From contig JAGGZG010000279.1 of assembly GCA_021162125.1 (NCBI GenBank), positions 1 through 14,811 of the forward strand: a DNA stretch of 14,811 nt, in the 5' to 3' direction. Shown piece after piece: positions 6,550-13,550 of this stretch. The DNA is from Anaerolineae bacterium (GTDB lineage: Bacteria; Chloroflexota; Anaerolineae; JACIWR01). The notes below the pieces were generated by a model that ran no database searches, was not told the origin of the DNA, and saw only the letters and a list, made by a program, of their open reading frames with translations. Every line of letters begins with the position of its first letter. Within the stretch, counting starts at the first letter, position 1. Made by a program: the position numbers and the translations under genes.

Positions 6550-7680
6550 ATGGCGGTGAACGCTGTGCTCGAGATCGAAGATAACGTGTTGAATACGCTG
6601 AACGCCTTTCTGCGGGGCCTCCTGGAGCGGGGTGTCGTGGACGATTTGCTCGTGCCCCAGACGACGCTGGCCGGCGACAACGTGGTGCAAACCCTGGTAC
6701 ACGATGTGGCGCATTTGTCGGCGATGAACCCTATGGCCCCCGTGTTGCCGGTCAACTCCGCCACGCTGGTCTCCAAATTGACGATCACGGGCGCGCCTCG
6801 CAAAGTAGGCGTCGTACTGCGCACGTGTGAGCTCCGCGCTCTGGTGGAACTGGTCAAGCTGCAACAGGCGACCCTGGAGAACGTGGTGCTCATCGGCGTG
6901 GATTGCCTGGGCACTTACGAGGTGACTGACTACGCCACCCTGATCGCCGATGGAATTGATCCCACAGCGGAGTTGTTGGCCCAGATAAAAGATGGCCCCC
7001 CTCGCCCGCACGATGGCTACAACTTCCGGGCGGCTTGCCAGATGTGCGAATATCCCACACCCGATGCGCCGGGCGTGCACGCGCCGGATATTCACCTGGG
7101 CGTGCTGGGCACGGATGGCGGGGTGCTGGTGACTGTTCGTGACGACTTGGCAGAGCCTCTGGAGCTAACCCCGGCCTCGATACCTGCGGGGCGCAAAGCC
7201 GTCGTCGAGGCGCTGGTCCGCGAGCGGGCCGCCGAGCGCGACCGGCGCTTTGCCGAGTTTCGCGCCCGTGTGACTGACGTGTCTGGCTTGCTGGCCCAGT
7301 TTTCCACCTGCATACGTTGCCACAACTGCATGATAGCCTGCCCCATCTGCTATTGTCGGGAGTGCATCGTGCGCACGACCACGTTCGACCACGAGCCACG
7401 GCAGTACTTCGATTGGGCAGAGCGGAAGAGCATTATTCGTATGCCGGTAGACACGCTCATCTTCCATCTCACCCGCCTTAACCACATGTCCACCTCGTGT
7501 GTGGGTTGTGGGATGTGTGAGAGTGCCTGTCCTAACGATATTCCGGTGGCCACGATTTTCCGTGCCGTCGGCGAGAAAGTACAGGCTATCTTCGATTATG
7601 TGCCGGGCCGCAGCTTGGAGGACGAACTTCCTCTGGCCACGTTCCGCGAAGATGAGTTGACTGAACTCGGGGAAAAGTAG
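6550..7680 (+). CDS. Iron-sulfur protein with C-terminal 2x[4Fe-4S], FrhB/FdhB-like
   Basis: This 376-residue protein (from the ATG at 6550) ends in a ferredoxin-like domain with two [4Fe-4S] motifs: CIRCHNCMIAC (C254, C257, C260, C264) and CVGCGMCESACPND (C317, C320, C323, C327). Between them is a further cysteine group, CPICYCREC (264-272). The N-terminal half contains RTCELRALVELV (91-102), IGVDCLGTYE (115-124) and AACQMC (161-166). It resembles the beta subunits of F420-linked hydrogenases and formate dehydrogenases, and also sulfhydrogenase/AsrA-type electron-transfer proteins. A flavin or nicotinamide-type cofactor site in the N-terminal half is possible but not proven. Start choice: GGAGAGG at 6535-6541 is well spaced before ATG 6550, whereas a GTG at 6520 has no ribosome-binding site. 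It is followed within 10 bp by another iron-sulfur gene, so it is probably part of one complex. Confidence 0.82.
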   Translation: MAVNAVLEIEDNVLNTLNAFLRGLLERGVVDDLLVPQTTLAGDNVVQTLVHDVAHLSAMNPMAPVLPVNSATLVSKLTITGAPRKVGVVLRTCELRALVELVKLQQATLENVVLIGVDCLGTYEVTDYATLIADGIDPTAELLAQIKDGPPRPHDGYNFRAACQMCEYPTPDAPGVHAPDIHLGVLGTDGGVLVTVRDDLAEPLELTPASIPAGRKAVVEALVRERAAERDRRFAEFRARVTDVSGLLAQFSTCIRCHNCMIACPICYCRECIVRTTTFDHEPRQYFDWAERKSIIRMPVDTLIFHLTRLNHMSTSCVGCGMCESACPNDIPVATIFRAVGEKVQAIFDYVPGRSLEDELPLATFREDELTELGEK

Positions 7681-7689
7681 GAGGTTCTC

Positions 7690-8370
7690 ATGGCCGAAGA
7701 ACTAATTCCCATTTACATCATGGGCAAAAAATACATGGTACCGCCCACTCTGACGATCATGAAGGCCCTGGAGTACTCTGGCTACCAGTTGATCCGGGGT
7801 GTGGGCTGCCGGGGTGGATTCTGTGGGGCCTGTGCCACGGTCTACCGCCTGCCCGGCGATTATCGCTTGCAGATTGGACTGGCCTGTCAGACGGTGGTCC
7901 AACCGGGCATGTACCTGGCGCAGATTCCCTTTTTCCCGGCACAGCGGGCGGCCTACCGCCTGGACGAACTGGAACCGACGTTCCAGACGGTTTTTACCCT
8001 CTACCCGGAACTGATGCGCTGTCTGAGCTGCGGTACTTGCACTAAGGCGTGTCCGCAGGACATTGACGTCAAACAGTACATGGCCGACGCAATGCGCGGT
8101 GACATCCATGCGGTAGCCGACCGCTCCTTCGACTGTATCATGTGTGGATTATGCGCTGCCCGCTGCCCGGCTGAGGAGGCGCAGTACAACATTGCTATCC
8201 TCTGTCGCCGCCTGTACGGCAAATATCTGGCCCCAAAGGCGGAACACCTGGCCGAACGGGTGCGGGAGATCGAAGAAGGGAAATGGGACGCGGCGTTAGA
8301 GGAGCTAAAGAGTCTGAGCGAGGAGGAATTGCGCAAACGGTATAATGAGCGGGACATAGAGCCGGCGTGA
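7690..8370 (+). CDS. SdhB/FrdB/TfrB-like iron-sulfur subunit, [2Fe-2S] + 2x[4Fe-4S]
   Basis: This 226-residue protein fuses an N-terminal plant-type [2Fe-2S] ferredoxin domain (GVGCRGGFCGACA, C40, C45, C48, plus C66 in LACQ) to a C-terminal pair of [4Fe-4S] motifs: CLSCGTCTKACP (C111, C114, C117, C121) and CIMCGLCAARCP (C149, C152, C155, C159). Classical succinate dehydrogenase and fumarate reductase iron-sulfur subunits carry [2Fe-2S], [4Fe-4S] and [3Fe-4S] centres. Here both C-terminal motifs have four cysteines, suggesting two [4Fe-4S] clusters, and there is no cysteine-rich CCG domain as in thiol:fumarate reductase TfrB. The gene lies 9 bp after the ferredoxin gene, with GTAGGAGG before its ATG, and 16 bp before the flavoprotein gene. 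It is the natural wire between the ferredoxin subunit and the flavoprotein. Confidence 0.85.
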   Translation: MAEELIPIYIMGKKYMVPPTLTIMKALEYSGYQLIRGVGCRGGFCGACATVYRLPGDYRLQIGLACQTVVQPGMYLAQIPFFPAQRAAYRLDELEPTFQTVFTLYPELMRCLSCGTCTKACPQDIDVKQYMADAMRGDIHAVADRSFDCIMCGLCAARCPAEEAQYNIAILCRRLYGKYLAPKAEHLAERVREIEEGKWDAALEELKSLSEEELRKRYNERDIEPA

Positions 8371-8386
8371 GACAGGAGAGAAGAGC

Positions 8387-9997
8387 ATGAGTTATACACC
8401 TGAGATGCGTGAATCCATAAAGCGAGTCGAAGCCACCCGGTCAGCGCGCCTTTCGGAGACCTGGCCGATGATGACCCCCGCCGAAAAACAGGAAATTCTA
8501 GAGAGATTCCACCCCGACTACATCCGCGAGGGGATGCGCGAGATCCGCGTCGGGGTGAGCAAGGGGCAGCGCATGCCGCTGGAGTTGGCCGACATCGTGG
8601 AGGGCCGCAGCCACCTGCACTCCGATAGCCTGGACCTGGAGCAGATTGACTACGACACCGACGTGTTGGTCATTGGCGGAGGCGGGGCCGGGGCTTCGGC
8701 GGCGATATTGGCGCGCGAGAACGGGGCTAAAGTCATCCTGGCTACCAAGCTGCGCTTTGGTGATGCCAATACCATGATGGCCCAGGGGGGTATTCAGGCG
8801 GCAGATAAACCCAACGACTCGCCGGCCATCCATTACCTGGACGTGATGGGCGGTGGGCATTTTGCCAATGTTCCCGATTTGGTGGAAGCGTTGGTCAAAG
8901 ATGCGCCGCTGGTGATCAGATGGCTGGAGGAACTGGGCTGCATGTTCGACAAGGAGCCCGATGGCACGCTGGTTACCATCCACGGCGGCGGCACCTCGCG
9001 CAAACGGATGCACTCCGCACGCGATTACTCCGGTGCGGAGATCATGCGCACCCTGCGCGACGAGGTGCGTAGCTACCCGGAGGACATCGCCATTCTGGAG
9101 TTTGCCCCGGCCATCGAGCTCATCATGGACGACAAGGGACAATGCGCGGGTGCAGTGCTCAAGAATCTGGAGACCGGCGAGCACCTGATAGTCCGCGCCA
9201 AGTGCACGATTGTCGCCACTGGTGGGAGTGGGCGGCTGCACTACCAAGGTTATCCCACTACCAATCATCACGGCGCGACCGGCGATGGCATCGTACTGTG
9301 CTACCGCGCGGGGGCGAAACTGGCTTTCCTGGACACGATGCAGTATCACCCCACCGGCGCAGCGTACCCGGAGCAAATCGTGGGCCTGCTGGTGACGGAG
9401 AAAGTGCGTGGACTGGGTGCGCAGGTGTGCAACGTGGATGGCAAGCAGTTCGTCTACCCCCGCGAGACGCGCGATGTGGAGGCATCGGCCATCATCCGCG
9501 AGTGTGTGGAGCGGGGCAAGGGCGTGCGTACCCCAACCGGGATGCTGGGGGTGTGGTTGGATTCACCGATGATCAACATCATACATGGCCCCGGCACCAT
9601 CGAGGCCAAACTGCCGGCCATGGTCCGCCAGTTTGCGCGCTTCGGCATTGACATCACCAAAGACCCCATGCTGGTCTATCCCACCCTGCACTACCAGAAC
9701 GGCGGGGTCGCCCTGGACGTGCATGGCCGGACGAACGTCCCCAACCTGTTCGTCGCCGGCGAAATCTCCGGTGGAGTGCACGGTCGCAACCGGTTGATGG
9801 GCAACTCCTTATTGGAGATCACGGTATTTGGGCGACGGGCCGGCCGGGCGGCCACCTTGCGATCCAAAGAGGTCGAGCTGGGACAGCTCACCCTGGCCCA
9901 TCTGGACGATTGGGAGCGCCAACTCAAGGAAGCGGGTGTGGAACCTAAGCTCGTTTCCCCCATTCTGCTGCCGGATTACACCCGCAAGGTGCGCTAA
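8387..9997 (+). CDS. Fumarate reductase / succinate dehydrogenase-like flavoprotein
   Basis: This 536-residue FAD-binding protein belongs to the SdhA/FrdA/NadB family. It shows the dinucleotide loop VLVIGGGGAGASAA (93-106), MQYHPTG (318-324), EKVRGLG (338-344), PRETRDVE (358-365), TLHYQNGGV (433-441) and GRNRLMGNSL (466-475). These match the substrate-binding and proton-shuttle regions of fumarate-reducing or succinate-oxidising enzymes. The histidine that binds FAD covalently in membrane SDH/FRD is replaced by Asn (NTMMAQGG, N128), so the flavin is probably non-covalent. About 90 residues precede the Rossmann motif, an unusual N-terminal extension, and only about 60 follow GRNRLMGNSL, fewer than in FrdA or NadB. 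No cytochrome b anchor gene accompanies it. With the three iron-sulfur genes upstream it looks like the catalytic subunit of a soluble complex. Fumarate is the likely substrate, but other enoates, succinate or aspartate are possible. Confidence 0.88.
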   Translation: MSYTPEMRESIKRVEATRSARLSETWPMMTPAEKQEILERFHPDYIREGMREIRVGVSKGQRMPLELADIVEGRSHLHSDSLDLEQIDYDTDVLVIGGGGAGASAAILARENGAKVILATKLRFGDANTMMAQGGIQAADKPNDSPAIHYLDVMGGGHFANVPDLVEALVKDAPLVIRWLEELGCMFDKEPDGTLVTIHGGGTSRKRMHSARDYSGAEIMRTLRDEVRSYPEDIAILEFAPAIELIMDDKGQCAGAVLKNLETGEHLIVRAKCTIVATGGSGRLHYQGYPTTNHHGATGDGIVLCYRAGAKLAFLDTMQYHPTGAAYPEQIVGLLVTEKVRGLGAQVCNVDGKQFVYPRETRDVEASAIIRECVERGKGVRTPTGMLGVWLDSPMINIIHGPGTIEAKLPAMVRQFARFGIDITKDPMLVYPTLHYQNGGVALDVHGRTNVPNLFVAGEISGGVHGRNRLMGNSLLEITVFGRRAGRAATLRSKEVELGQLTLAHLDDWERQLKEAGVEPKLVSPILLPDYTRKVR

Positions 9998-10002
9998 ACC
10001 AC

Positions 10003-10522
10003 CCCCTGGTCATCCGTGAACCCAGGGAATATTACAGCGGCGAGGGGAGGGAGGCGGACCCCCGACCCGGCTTTCTCGACACCTTGCTCCAGACCCTGCG
10101 CGACGTGGGTCAGGTGATCCGTGCCCCGGAGAAAAGTGCGCTGTTCATCTTTCTGGCCATCTTCACCTGGTTCGTGGGCTACAATGCCATCGAGACTTTC
10201 TGGACATCCTACGGCCGGGAGGTGTTGTACGCCGGACAGATTGCCGCCGGGCAGATGACTGCCGATCAAGCTGTGGCCAAGTCCTCGGGGATGCTGCCCT
10301 ACATCTCGGCTGTGTTCCTGGTGTTTGCCTTGCCGGCCGGGTTCATCGCCACCCGCTTTGGACGCAAGCGGACGATCCTGGGTGGTGGGTGTGCTGATGG
10401 ACCTGCTTGGCGTGCGGGTGATGTTTCTCTTTACCCCGCTGTTTATGCTGCTCGCTTTCCTGTTTATGTGTGGCGTGCGGCGCAGCGAGCCCGTGCCTGT
10501 CTCGAATGGTGTGCCAGGGTAG
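10003..10522 (+). pseudogene. Remnant of an MFS (sugar-type) transporter
   Basis: Open sequence directly after the flavoprotein stop encodes the central loop and following membrane segments of a major facilitator transporter (IREPREYYSGEG, then SALFIFLAIFTWFVGYNAI, then YISAVFLVFALPAGFIATRFGRK). At about 10380 the homologous reading jumps to another frame and continues with what looks like the last helix (VVGVLMDLLGVRVMF, then FLFMCGVRR), ending at the TAG at 10520-10522. The first half of the protein (about six helices) and helices 9-11 are missing, and there is no start codon or ribosome-binding site at the beginning. The gene therefore carries a 5' truncation and a frame-changing internal deletion. 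A non-homologous reading in the first frame continues to 10641 and is an artefact. Residual similarity to GPH/SLC45-like sugar transporters is my impression only. Confidence 0.78.
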
Positions 10523-10570
10523 GTGGGCGAAGATCAACCCTGGCGAGAAGTCAATTGGCAAGGAGTGCGT

Positions 10571-10603
10571 CGAAAGCCCCCTGGGAGCATGAGGGGGCTT
10601 TCG
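10571..10603 (+). terminator. Hairpin between the MFS remnant and the radical SAM gene
   Basis: CGAAAGCCCCCT (10571-10582) pairs perfectly over 12 bp with AGGGGGCTTTCG (10592-10603) around a 9-nt loop. It follows the end of the redox/transporter region. Only a weak T-stretch follows, so it may terminate inefficiently or act as an mRNA-stabilising structure. Confidence 0.5.
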
Positions 10604-10637
10604 CTTACGTGCGCGGTGGCTTGCTGAGGGAGGAGCG

Positions 10638-11702
10638 ATGAGCAGATCAGGAGTGAGACGAGGGCTGCTCCAAGAGCCGGTGGGTGAAAAGGTGCGCTGT
10701 CTGACCTGCGAGCGACGTTGCCTGTTGGGCGAGGGCGCGATAGGCTGGTGTCGCACGCGGCGCAACGAGGGGGGCACGATCTACACCCTGACCTACGGCA
10801 GCGTCTCGTCACTTTCCGCCAACCCCATCGAGAAGAAGCCGCTGTACCATTTCTATCCCGGCAGCGTGGCCCTCACTGCGGGGAGTTGGAGCTGCAACTT
10901 CGCCTGTCCCTGGTGCCAGAATTACGACATCTCCAAGTCGCCCCCTCGTCCCGGCCGTTATATGTCTCCGGAGGAATTCGTCCATACGACCGTGGCGCGG
11001 GGTTGCCAGGGCACTTCCATCAGTTTCAACGAGCCGACACTCTCCCTGGAATGGTCACTGGAGGTGTTTCAATTGGCACGGGAGCAGGCATTGTACAACA
11101 CCTACGTCACCAACGGCTACATGACTGTCCAGGCACTGGCATTGCTGGTCGAGGCTGGGCTAGACGCGATGAACGTGGACGTGAAAGGCGACGCGGCGGC
11201 GGTGCGCGAGTTTTGCCAGGCCGACGTGGAGGTGGTATGGCGCAACTGCCGCGCTGCACGGGAGGCCGGCGTCTGGCTGGAAATGACTACCCTGGTGATC
11301 CCCGGCGTGAACGATGACCCGGCCGTGCTACGCGGAATCGCCGGGCGCATCGTCTCTGATTTGGGGGCCGGCGTCCCGTGGCATCTCAGCGCCTATTTCC
11401 CGGCCTATCGTTTCGATGCCCCTCCCACGCCGGTGGCGACGCTTGAGCGGGCGCGGGAGATCGGTCTGCAGGAGGGGCTGCATTACGTTTACATCGGCAA
11501 CGTAGTGGGACATCCGGCACAGCACACGTATTGCCCCGAATGCGGTATGCTGCTCATCGAGCGGTGGGGGCTGGGGGAGACAAGAGTACACCTTGACGGT
11601 GGGAGCTGCCCCCGCTGCGGGCGAGCCATCCCTGGCGTGGGCTTGGCGTGGAAATCGCGCGACAATTCCCTGGGGAGAGAAAGGGGCACTCCCAATGTCT
11701 GA
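10638..11702 (+). CDS. AmmeMemoRadiSam-type radical SAM enzyme (PflA-like)
   Basis: This 354-residue radical SAM protein has the cluster motif SCNFACPWCQN (85-95; C86, C90, C93), which binds [4Fe-4S] and cleaves S-adenosylmethionine. An N-terminal cysteine group (CLTCERRC then WCRT; C21, C24, C28, C38) and a C-terminal pair of CxxC motifs (CPEC, C299/C302; CPRC, C324/C327) could bind zinc or extra clusters. SFNEPTLSLEW (129-139) and YVTNGYM (156-162) are typical of the pyruvate-formate-lyase-activase-like family associated with AMMECR1 and MEMO1 proteins. Those two partners are not seen in the window, and no substrate has been settled for this family to my knowledge. The start ATG follows GGGAGGAG. 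A hairpin just upstream separates it from the previous region, so it may have its own transcript. The first-step radical chemistry is well supported; the biological role is not. Confidence 0.9.
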   Translation: MSRSGVRRGLLQEPVGEKVRCLTCERRCLLGEGAIGWCRTRRNEGGTIYTLTYGSVSSLSANPIEKKPLYHFYPGSVALTAGSWSCNFACPWCQNYDISKSPPRPGRYMSPEEFVHTTVARGCQGTSISFNEPTLSLEWSLEVFQLAREQALYNTYVTNGYMTVQALALLVEAGLDAMNVDVKGDAAAVREFCQADVEVVWRNCRAAREAGVWLEMTTLVIPGVNDDPAVLRGIAGRIVSDLGAGVPWHLSAYFPAYRFDAPPTPVATLERAREIGLQEGLHYVYIGNVVGHPAQHTYCPECGMLLIERWGLGETRVHLDGGSCPRCGRAIPGVGLAWKSRDNSLGRERGTPNV

Positions 11703-11747
11703 GAGGTAGGGTAACGGCCGTTGCACTGGCCCGGCGTGATTTCGACG

Positions 11748-11777
11748 TTGGACAAAACGGGCGAAATAGTGTATGAT
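11748..11777 (+). promoter_or_regulatory. Candidate sigma70-type promoter upstream of hicBA
   Basis: TTGGAC (11748-11753) and TATGAT (11772-11777) are separated by 18 bp in the 255-bp gap after the radical SAM gene. The first downstream gene is hicB, about 170 bp away. I found no gene in the intervening leader. Prediction is by consensus resemblance only. Confidence 0.45.
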
Positions 11778-11917
11778 ATACGCCGCTATGTGCAATTTTT
11801 ACGGTGAAGCAAGGCTAACCTGACGCTAACGCGGGGGTATCGCCATGACCATCGAACGAATCTGTTAACTTTCGGAAGGGGTACGTAGTGGCACAGTACT
11901 TCGCATATTTCCGCTCC

Positions 11918-11934
11918 GTTATGTGAAATTATGC
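11918..11934 (+). repeat. Left copy of an inverted repeat flanking hicBA
   Basis: GTTATGTGAAATTATGC here matches the reverse complement of 12362-12378 (GTTATGTGAAGTTATGC) at 16 of 17 positions. The two copies lie just outside the hicB and hicA coding regions. Confidence 0.7.
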
Positions 11935-11957
11935 CACTTTGCTTGAGGAGAATGAGA

Positions 11958-12179
11958 ATGGAGAACAAGTTTACCGCAGTGTTTGAACAAGTGGGTGAAT
12001 GGTGGATTGGGTATGTCGAGGAGTTGCCCGGGGCAAACACTCAGGGCAAGACGCTGGAGGAGGCGCGCGAGAACTTGAAGGAGGCCGTGCAACTGATTAT
12101 CGAGGCCAACCGGGAGCTGGCACGGCGTGAGACCGTGGGCAAGCAAGTCATTCGTGAAGAGTTATTGGTGGCGGTGTGA
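11958..12179 (+). CDS. hicB: HicB-family antitoxin, short form
   Basis: This 73-residue protein has the compact HicB partial RNase-H-like fold: KFTAVFEQVGEWWIGYVEELPGA, then TLEEARENLKEAVQLIIEANREL. In HicAB systems this protein binds HicA and blocks its mRNA-cleaving activity. It lacks a C-terminal DNA-binding domain, so it is the short HicB type. The ATG at 11958 is chosen because TTGAGGAG (11943-11950) sits 7 nt before it; in-frame ATGs at 11931 and 11952 are badly placed. Its TGA overlaps the hicA ATG (TGATG). The gene order is antitoxin first, then toxin. Because the adjacent hicA is frameshifted, hicB may now be an orphan antitoxin. Confidence 0.85.
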   Translation: MENKFTAVFEQVGEWWIGYVEELPGANTQGKTLEEARENLKEAVQLIIEANRELARRETVGKQVIREELLVAV

Positions 12180-12360
12180 TGAAGCGCCGTGCATTGCTGA
12201 AGCACCTTAAGCAGCACGGTTGCGAATTGCTGCGCGAAGGCTCCCGCCACTCAATCTACTGGATGCCAACAGGAGAACAACCTCTGTGCCGCGCCATAGA
12301 GAGATTGTAGATAAACTCGCAATCAAGATTTGCAAGGATCTCGACATTCCAAAGCCTTGA
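12179..12360 (+). pseudogene. hicA: HicA mRNA-interferase toxin, disrupted by one-base frameshift
   Basis: From ATG 12179 the reading gives MKRRALLKHLKQHGCELLRE, then GSRHSIYWMPTGEQ, the dsRBD-like HicA fold with the catalytic histidine H24. The frame then stops at TAG 12308-12310, after 43 residues. Shifting frame near 12280 restores the family's C-terminus, SVPRHREIVDKLAIKICKDL then DIPKP, ending in TGA at 12358-12360. Total length is 182 bp, one base short of a 60-residue HicA, which points to a single-base deletion in the ACAACCTC region. It overlaps hicB by one base. HicA would cleave mRNA; as read here it is probably inactive. The alternatives are a sequencing error or a recoding event. 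Confidence 0.85.
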
Positions 12361-12361
12361 C

Positions 12362-12378
12362 GCATAACTTCACATAAC
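12362..12378 (-). repeat. Right copy of the inverted repeat flanking hicBA
   Basis: GCATAACTTCACATAAC, read on the minus strand, matches 11918-11934 with one mismatch. It begins 2 bp after the hicA stop codon. Confidence 0.7.
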
Positions 12379-12412
12379 ACGCCGTTCACGCTTCGGGCTA
12401 AAGCCACATACA

Positions 12413-12450
12413 ACTGGCCGAAACGATAGGCCGAGAATACGAACGCCAGT
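12413..12450 (+). other. Weak stem-loop in the mreB leader
   Basis: ACTGGC (12413-12418) pairs with GCCAGT (12445-12450). The enclosed loop contains two self-complementary GGCC blocks that can also pair. It ends 15 nt before the mreB ribosome-binding site. I see no clear promoter in 12379-12475. Confidence 0.25.
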
Positions 12451-12475
12451 GGAGCATATTTTTTAAGGAGGATTG

Positions 12476-13480
12476 ATGTTCGTTAAACAGATTGGCATTG
12501 ACCTGGGGACGGTTAACGTGCTGGTATACGTGAAAGGGAAAGGAGTAGTTCTCCAGGAGCCCTCTGTGGTGGCCATCTCCGTCAATGAAAACAAAATAGT
12601 GGCCGTGGGCAACGAAGCCAGGGAGATGTTGGGCCGCACTCCGGATACCATTGAGGTCATGCGTCCCATGCGTGATGGGGTGATCGCCGACTACGTGGTC
12701 ACCGAAGCTATGCTGCGCTATTTCGTGGAGCGGGTCTGTGGTCGCTTCCGCTTGTTCAAGCCGCGGATTATGATCAGCGTGCCTGTAGGCGTGACCAGCG
12801 TCGAGAGCCGGGCAGTGCACGAAGCGGCGTTACAGGCTGGTGGCAAGGAAGTGTACCTCATTCCAGAACCGCTTGCTGCTGCCTACGGTGCGGGAATGCC
12901 CATCGGTACGCCCACGGGCAACATGGTGGTGGACATCGGTGGCGGGGCCAGCGAGGCAGCTGTGGTGTCCATGAACGACATCGTGGTCTCCAGCTCGGTG
13001 CGCGTCGGTGGGAATCGGATTGACGAGGCCATCATGACCTACATACGCAAAAAATACAATCTGATCGTCGGCGAGCCCACGGCTGAGGAAATCAAGATTC
13101 AGATTGGTAGCGCTCTGCCCCTGGAGGAGGAAATGAAGATGGAGGTCCAGGGGCGTGATCAGGTGGCGGGCCTCCCCAGGACCATCGTCATCAGTTCAGG
13201 GGAGGTCACCGAGGCCATCGCTGAGCCTTTGGCCGCCATCGTGAGCGTGGTGCGTGCTGTGCTGGAGAAAACCCCGCCGGAGCTATCGTCGGATATTATT
13301 GATCGGGGCATGGCTCTGGTGGGTGGTGGGGCATTGCTGCGCAACGTGGATCGGCTGCTGACCCGCGAGACGGGCGTGCCTTGCTACGTGGCCGACAACC
13401 CCATCGCCTGTACAGCCATCGGTGCGGGCAAGGGCCTGGATAATATTCACTTGCTGCGCAGGAGCCTGCCCAGCGTCTGA
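12476..13480 (+). CDS. mreB: Rod shape-determining protein MreB (actin-like)
   Basis: This 334-residue protein is a complete actin-fold ATPase of the MreB/Mbl family. It forms membrane-associated filaments that guide peptidoglycan synthesis and rod shape. Visible nucleotide-binding segments are phosphate-1 GIDLGTVNVLVYVKGKG (7-23), phosphate-2 VVDIGGGASEAAVVS (151-165) and the adenosine motif LVGGGALLRNVD (281-292). IPEPLAAAYGAG (129-140) is also typical. Length is normal (about 335-345). ATG 12476 is preferred over the TTG at 12473 because AAGGAGG (12465-12471) would be only one base from the latter. The usual mreC and mreD genes do not follow; a strong terminator does, so this is a stand-alone copy here. 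It could be a paralogue rather than the main mreB. Confidence 0.95.
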   Translation: MFVKQIGIDLGTVNVLVYVKGKGVVLQEPSVVAISVNENKIVAVGNEAREMLGRTPDTIEVMRPMRDGVIADYVVTEAMLRYFVERVCGRFRLFKPRIMISVPVGVTSVESRAVHEAALQAGGKEVYLIPEPLAAAYGAGMPIGTPTGNMVVDIGGGASEAAVVSMNDIVVSSSVRVGGNRIDEAIMTYIRKKYNLIVGEPTAEEIKIQIGSALPLEEEMKMEVQGRDQVAGLPRTIVISSGEVTEAIAEPLAAIVSVVRAVLEKTPPELSSDIIDRGMALVGGGALLRNVDRLLTRETGVPCYVADNPIACTAIGAGKGLDNIHLLRRSLPSV

Positions 13481-13500
13481 GGCCCAGGGCGAAAAATCGA

Positions 13501-13541
13501 ACAAGGCGCACGTGACGAGAGGCCGTGCGCCTTGTTTTTTT
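13501..13541 (+). terminator. Intrinsic terminator after mreB
   Basis: ACAAGGCGCACG (13501-13512) pairs perfectly over 12 bp with CGTGCGCCTTGT (13524-13535) around an 11-nt loop and runs into seven Ts (13535-13541). This is a textbook Rho-independent terminator for mreB. Confidence 0.9.
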
Positions 13542-13550
13542 GCGTCTTAG

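Noticed and set aside
6421..7095. Minus-strand open frame (224 codons) opposite the ferredoxin gene
   Set aside because: Overlaps a well-supported iron-sulfur gene and shows no domain.
8498..9376. Minus-strand open frame (292 codons) opposite the flavoprotein
   Set aside because: Antisense shadow with no family features; the + strand protein carries all conserved motifs.
10384..10641. C-terminal part of the 185-codon frame continuing past the MFS helices
   Set aside because: After about 10380 this frame loses MFS similarity (Arg/Ala-rich, no membrane segments), while another frame carries the real MFS C-terminus; it is an out-of-frame artefact of the deletion.
11778..11917. Search for a riboswitch or small RNA in the leader before hicB
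   Set aside because: I compared it by eye with common riboswitch cores and found no match, no strong hairpin and no ORF beyond about 10 codons.
12379..12440. Part of the mreB leader containing TTCGGGCTAAAGCC as a possible dispersed-repeat fragment
   Set aside because: It recalls a repeat type I have seen in similar genomes, but there is only one copy in the window, so I cannot support it.
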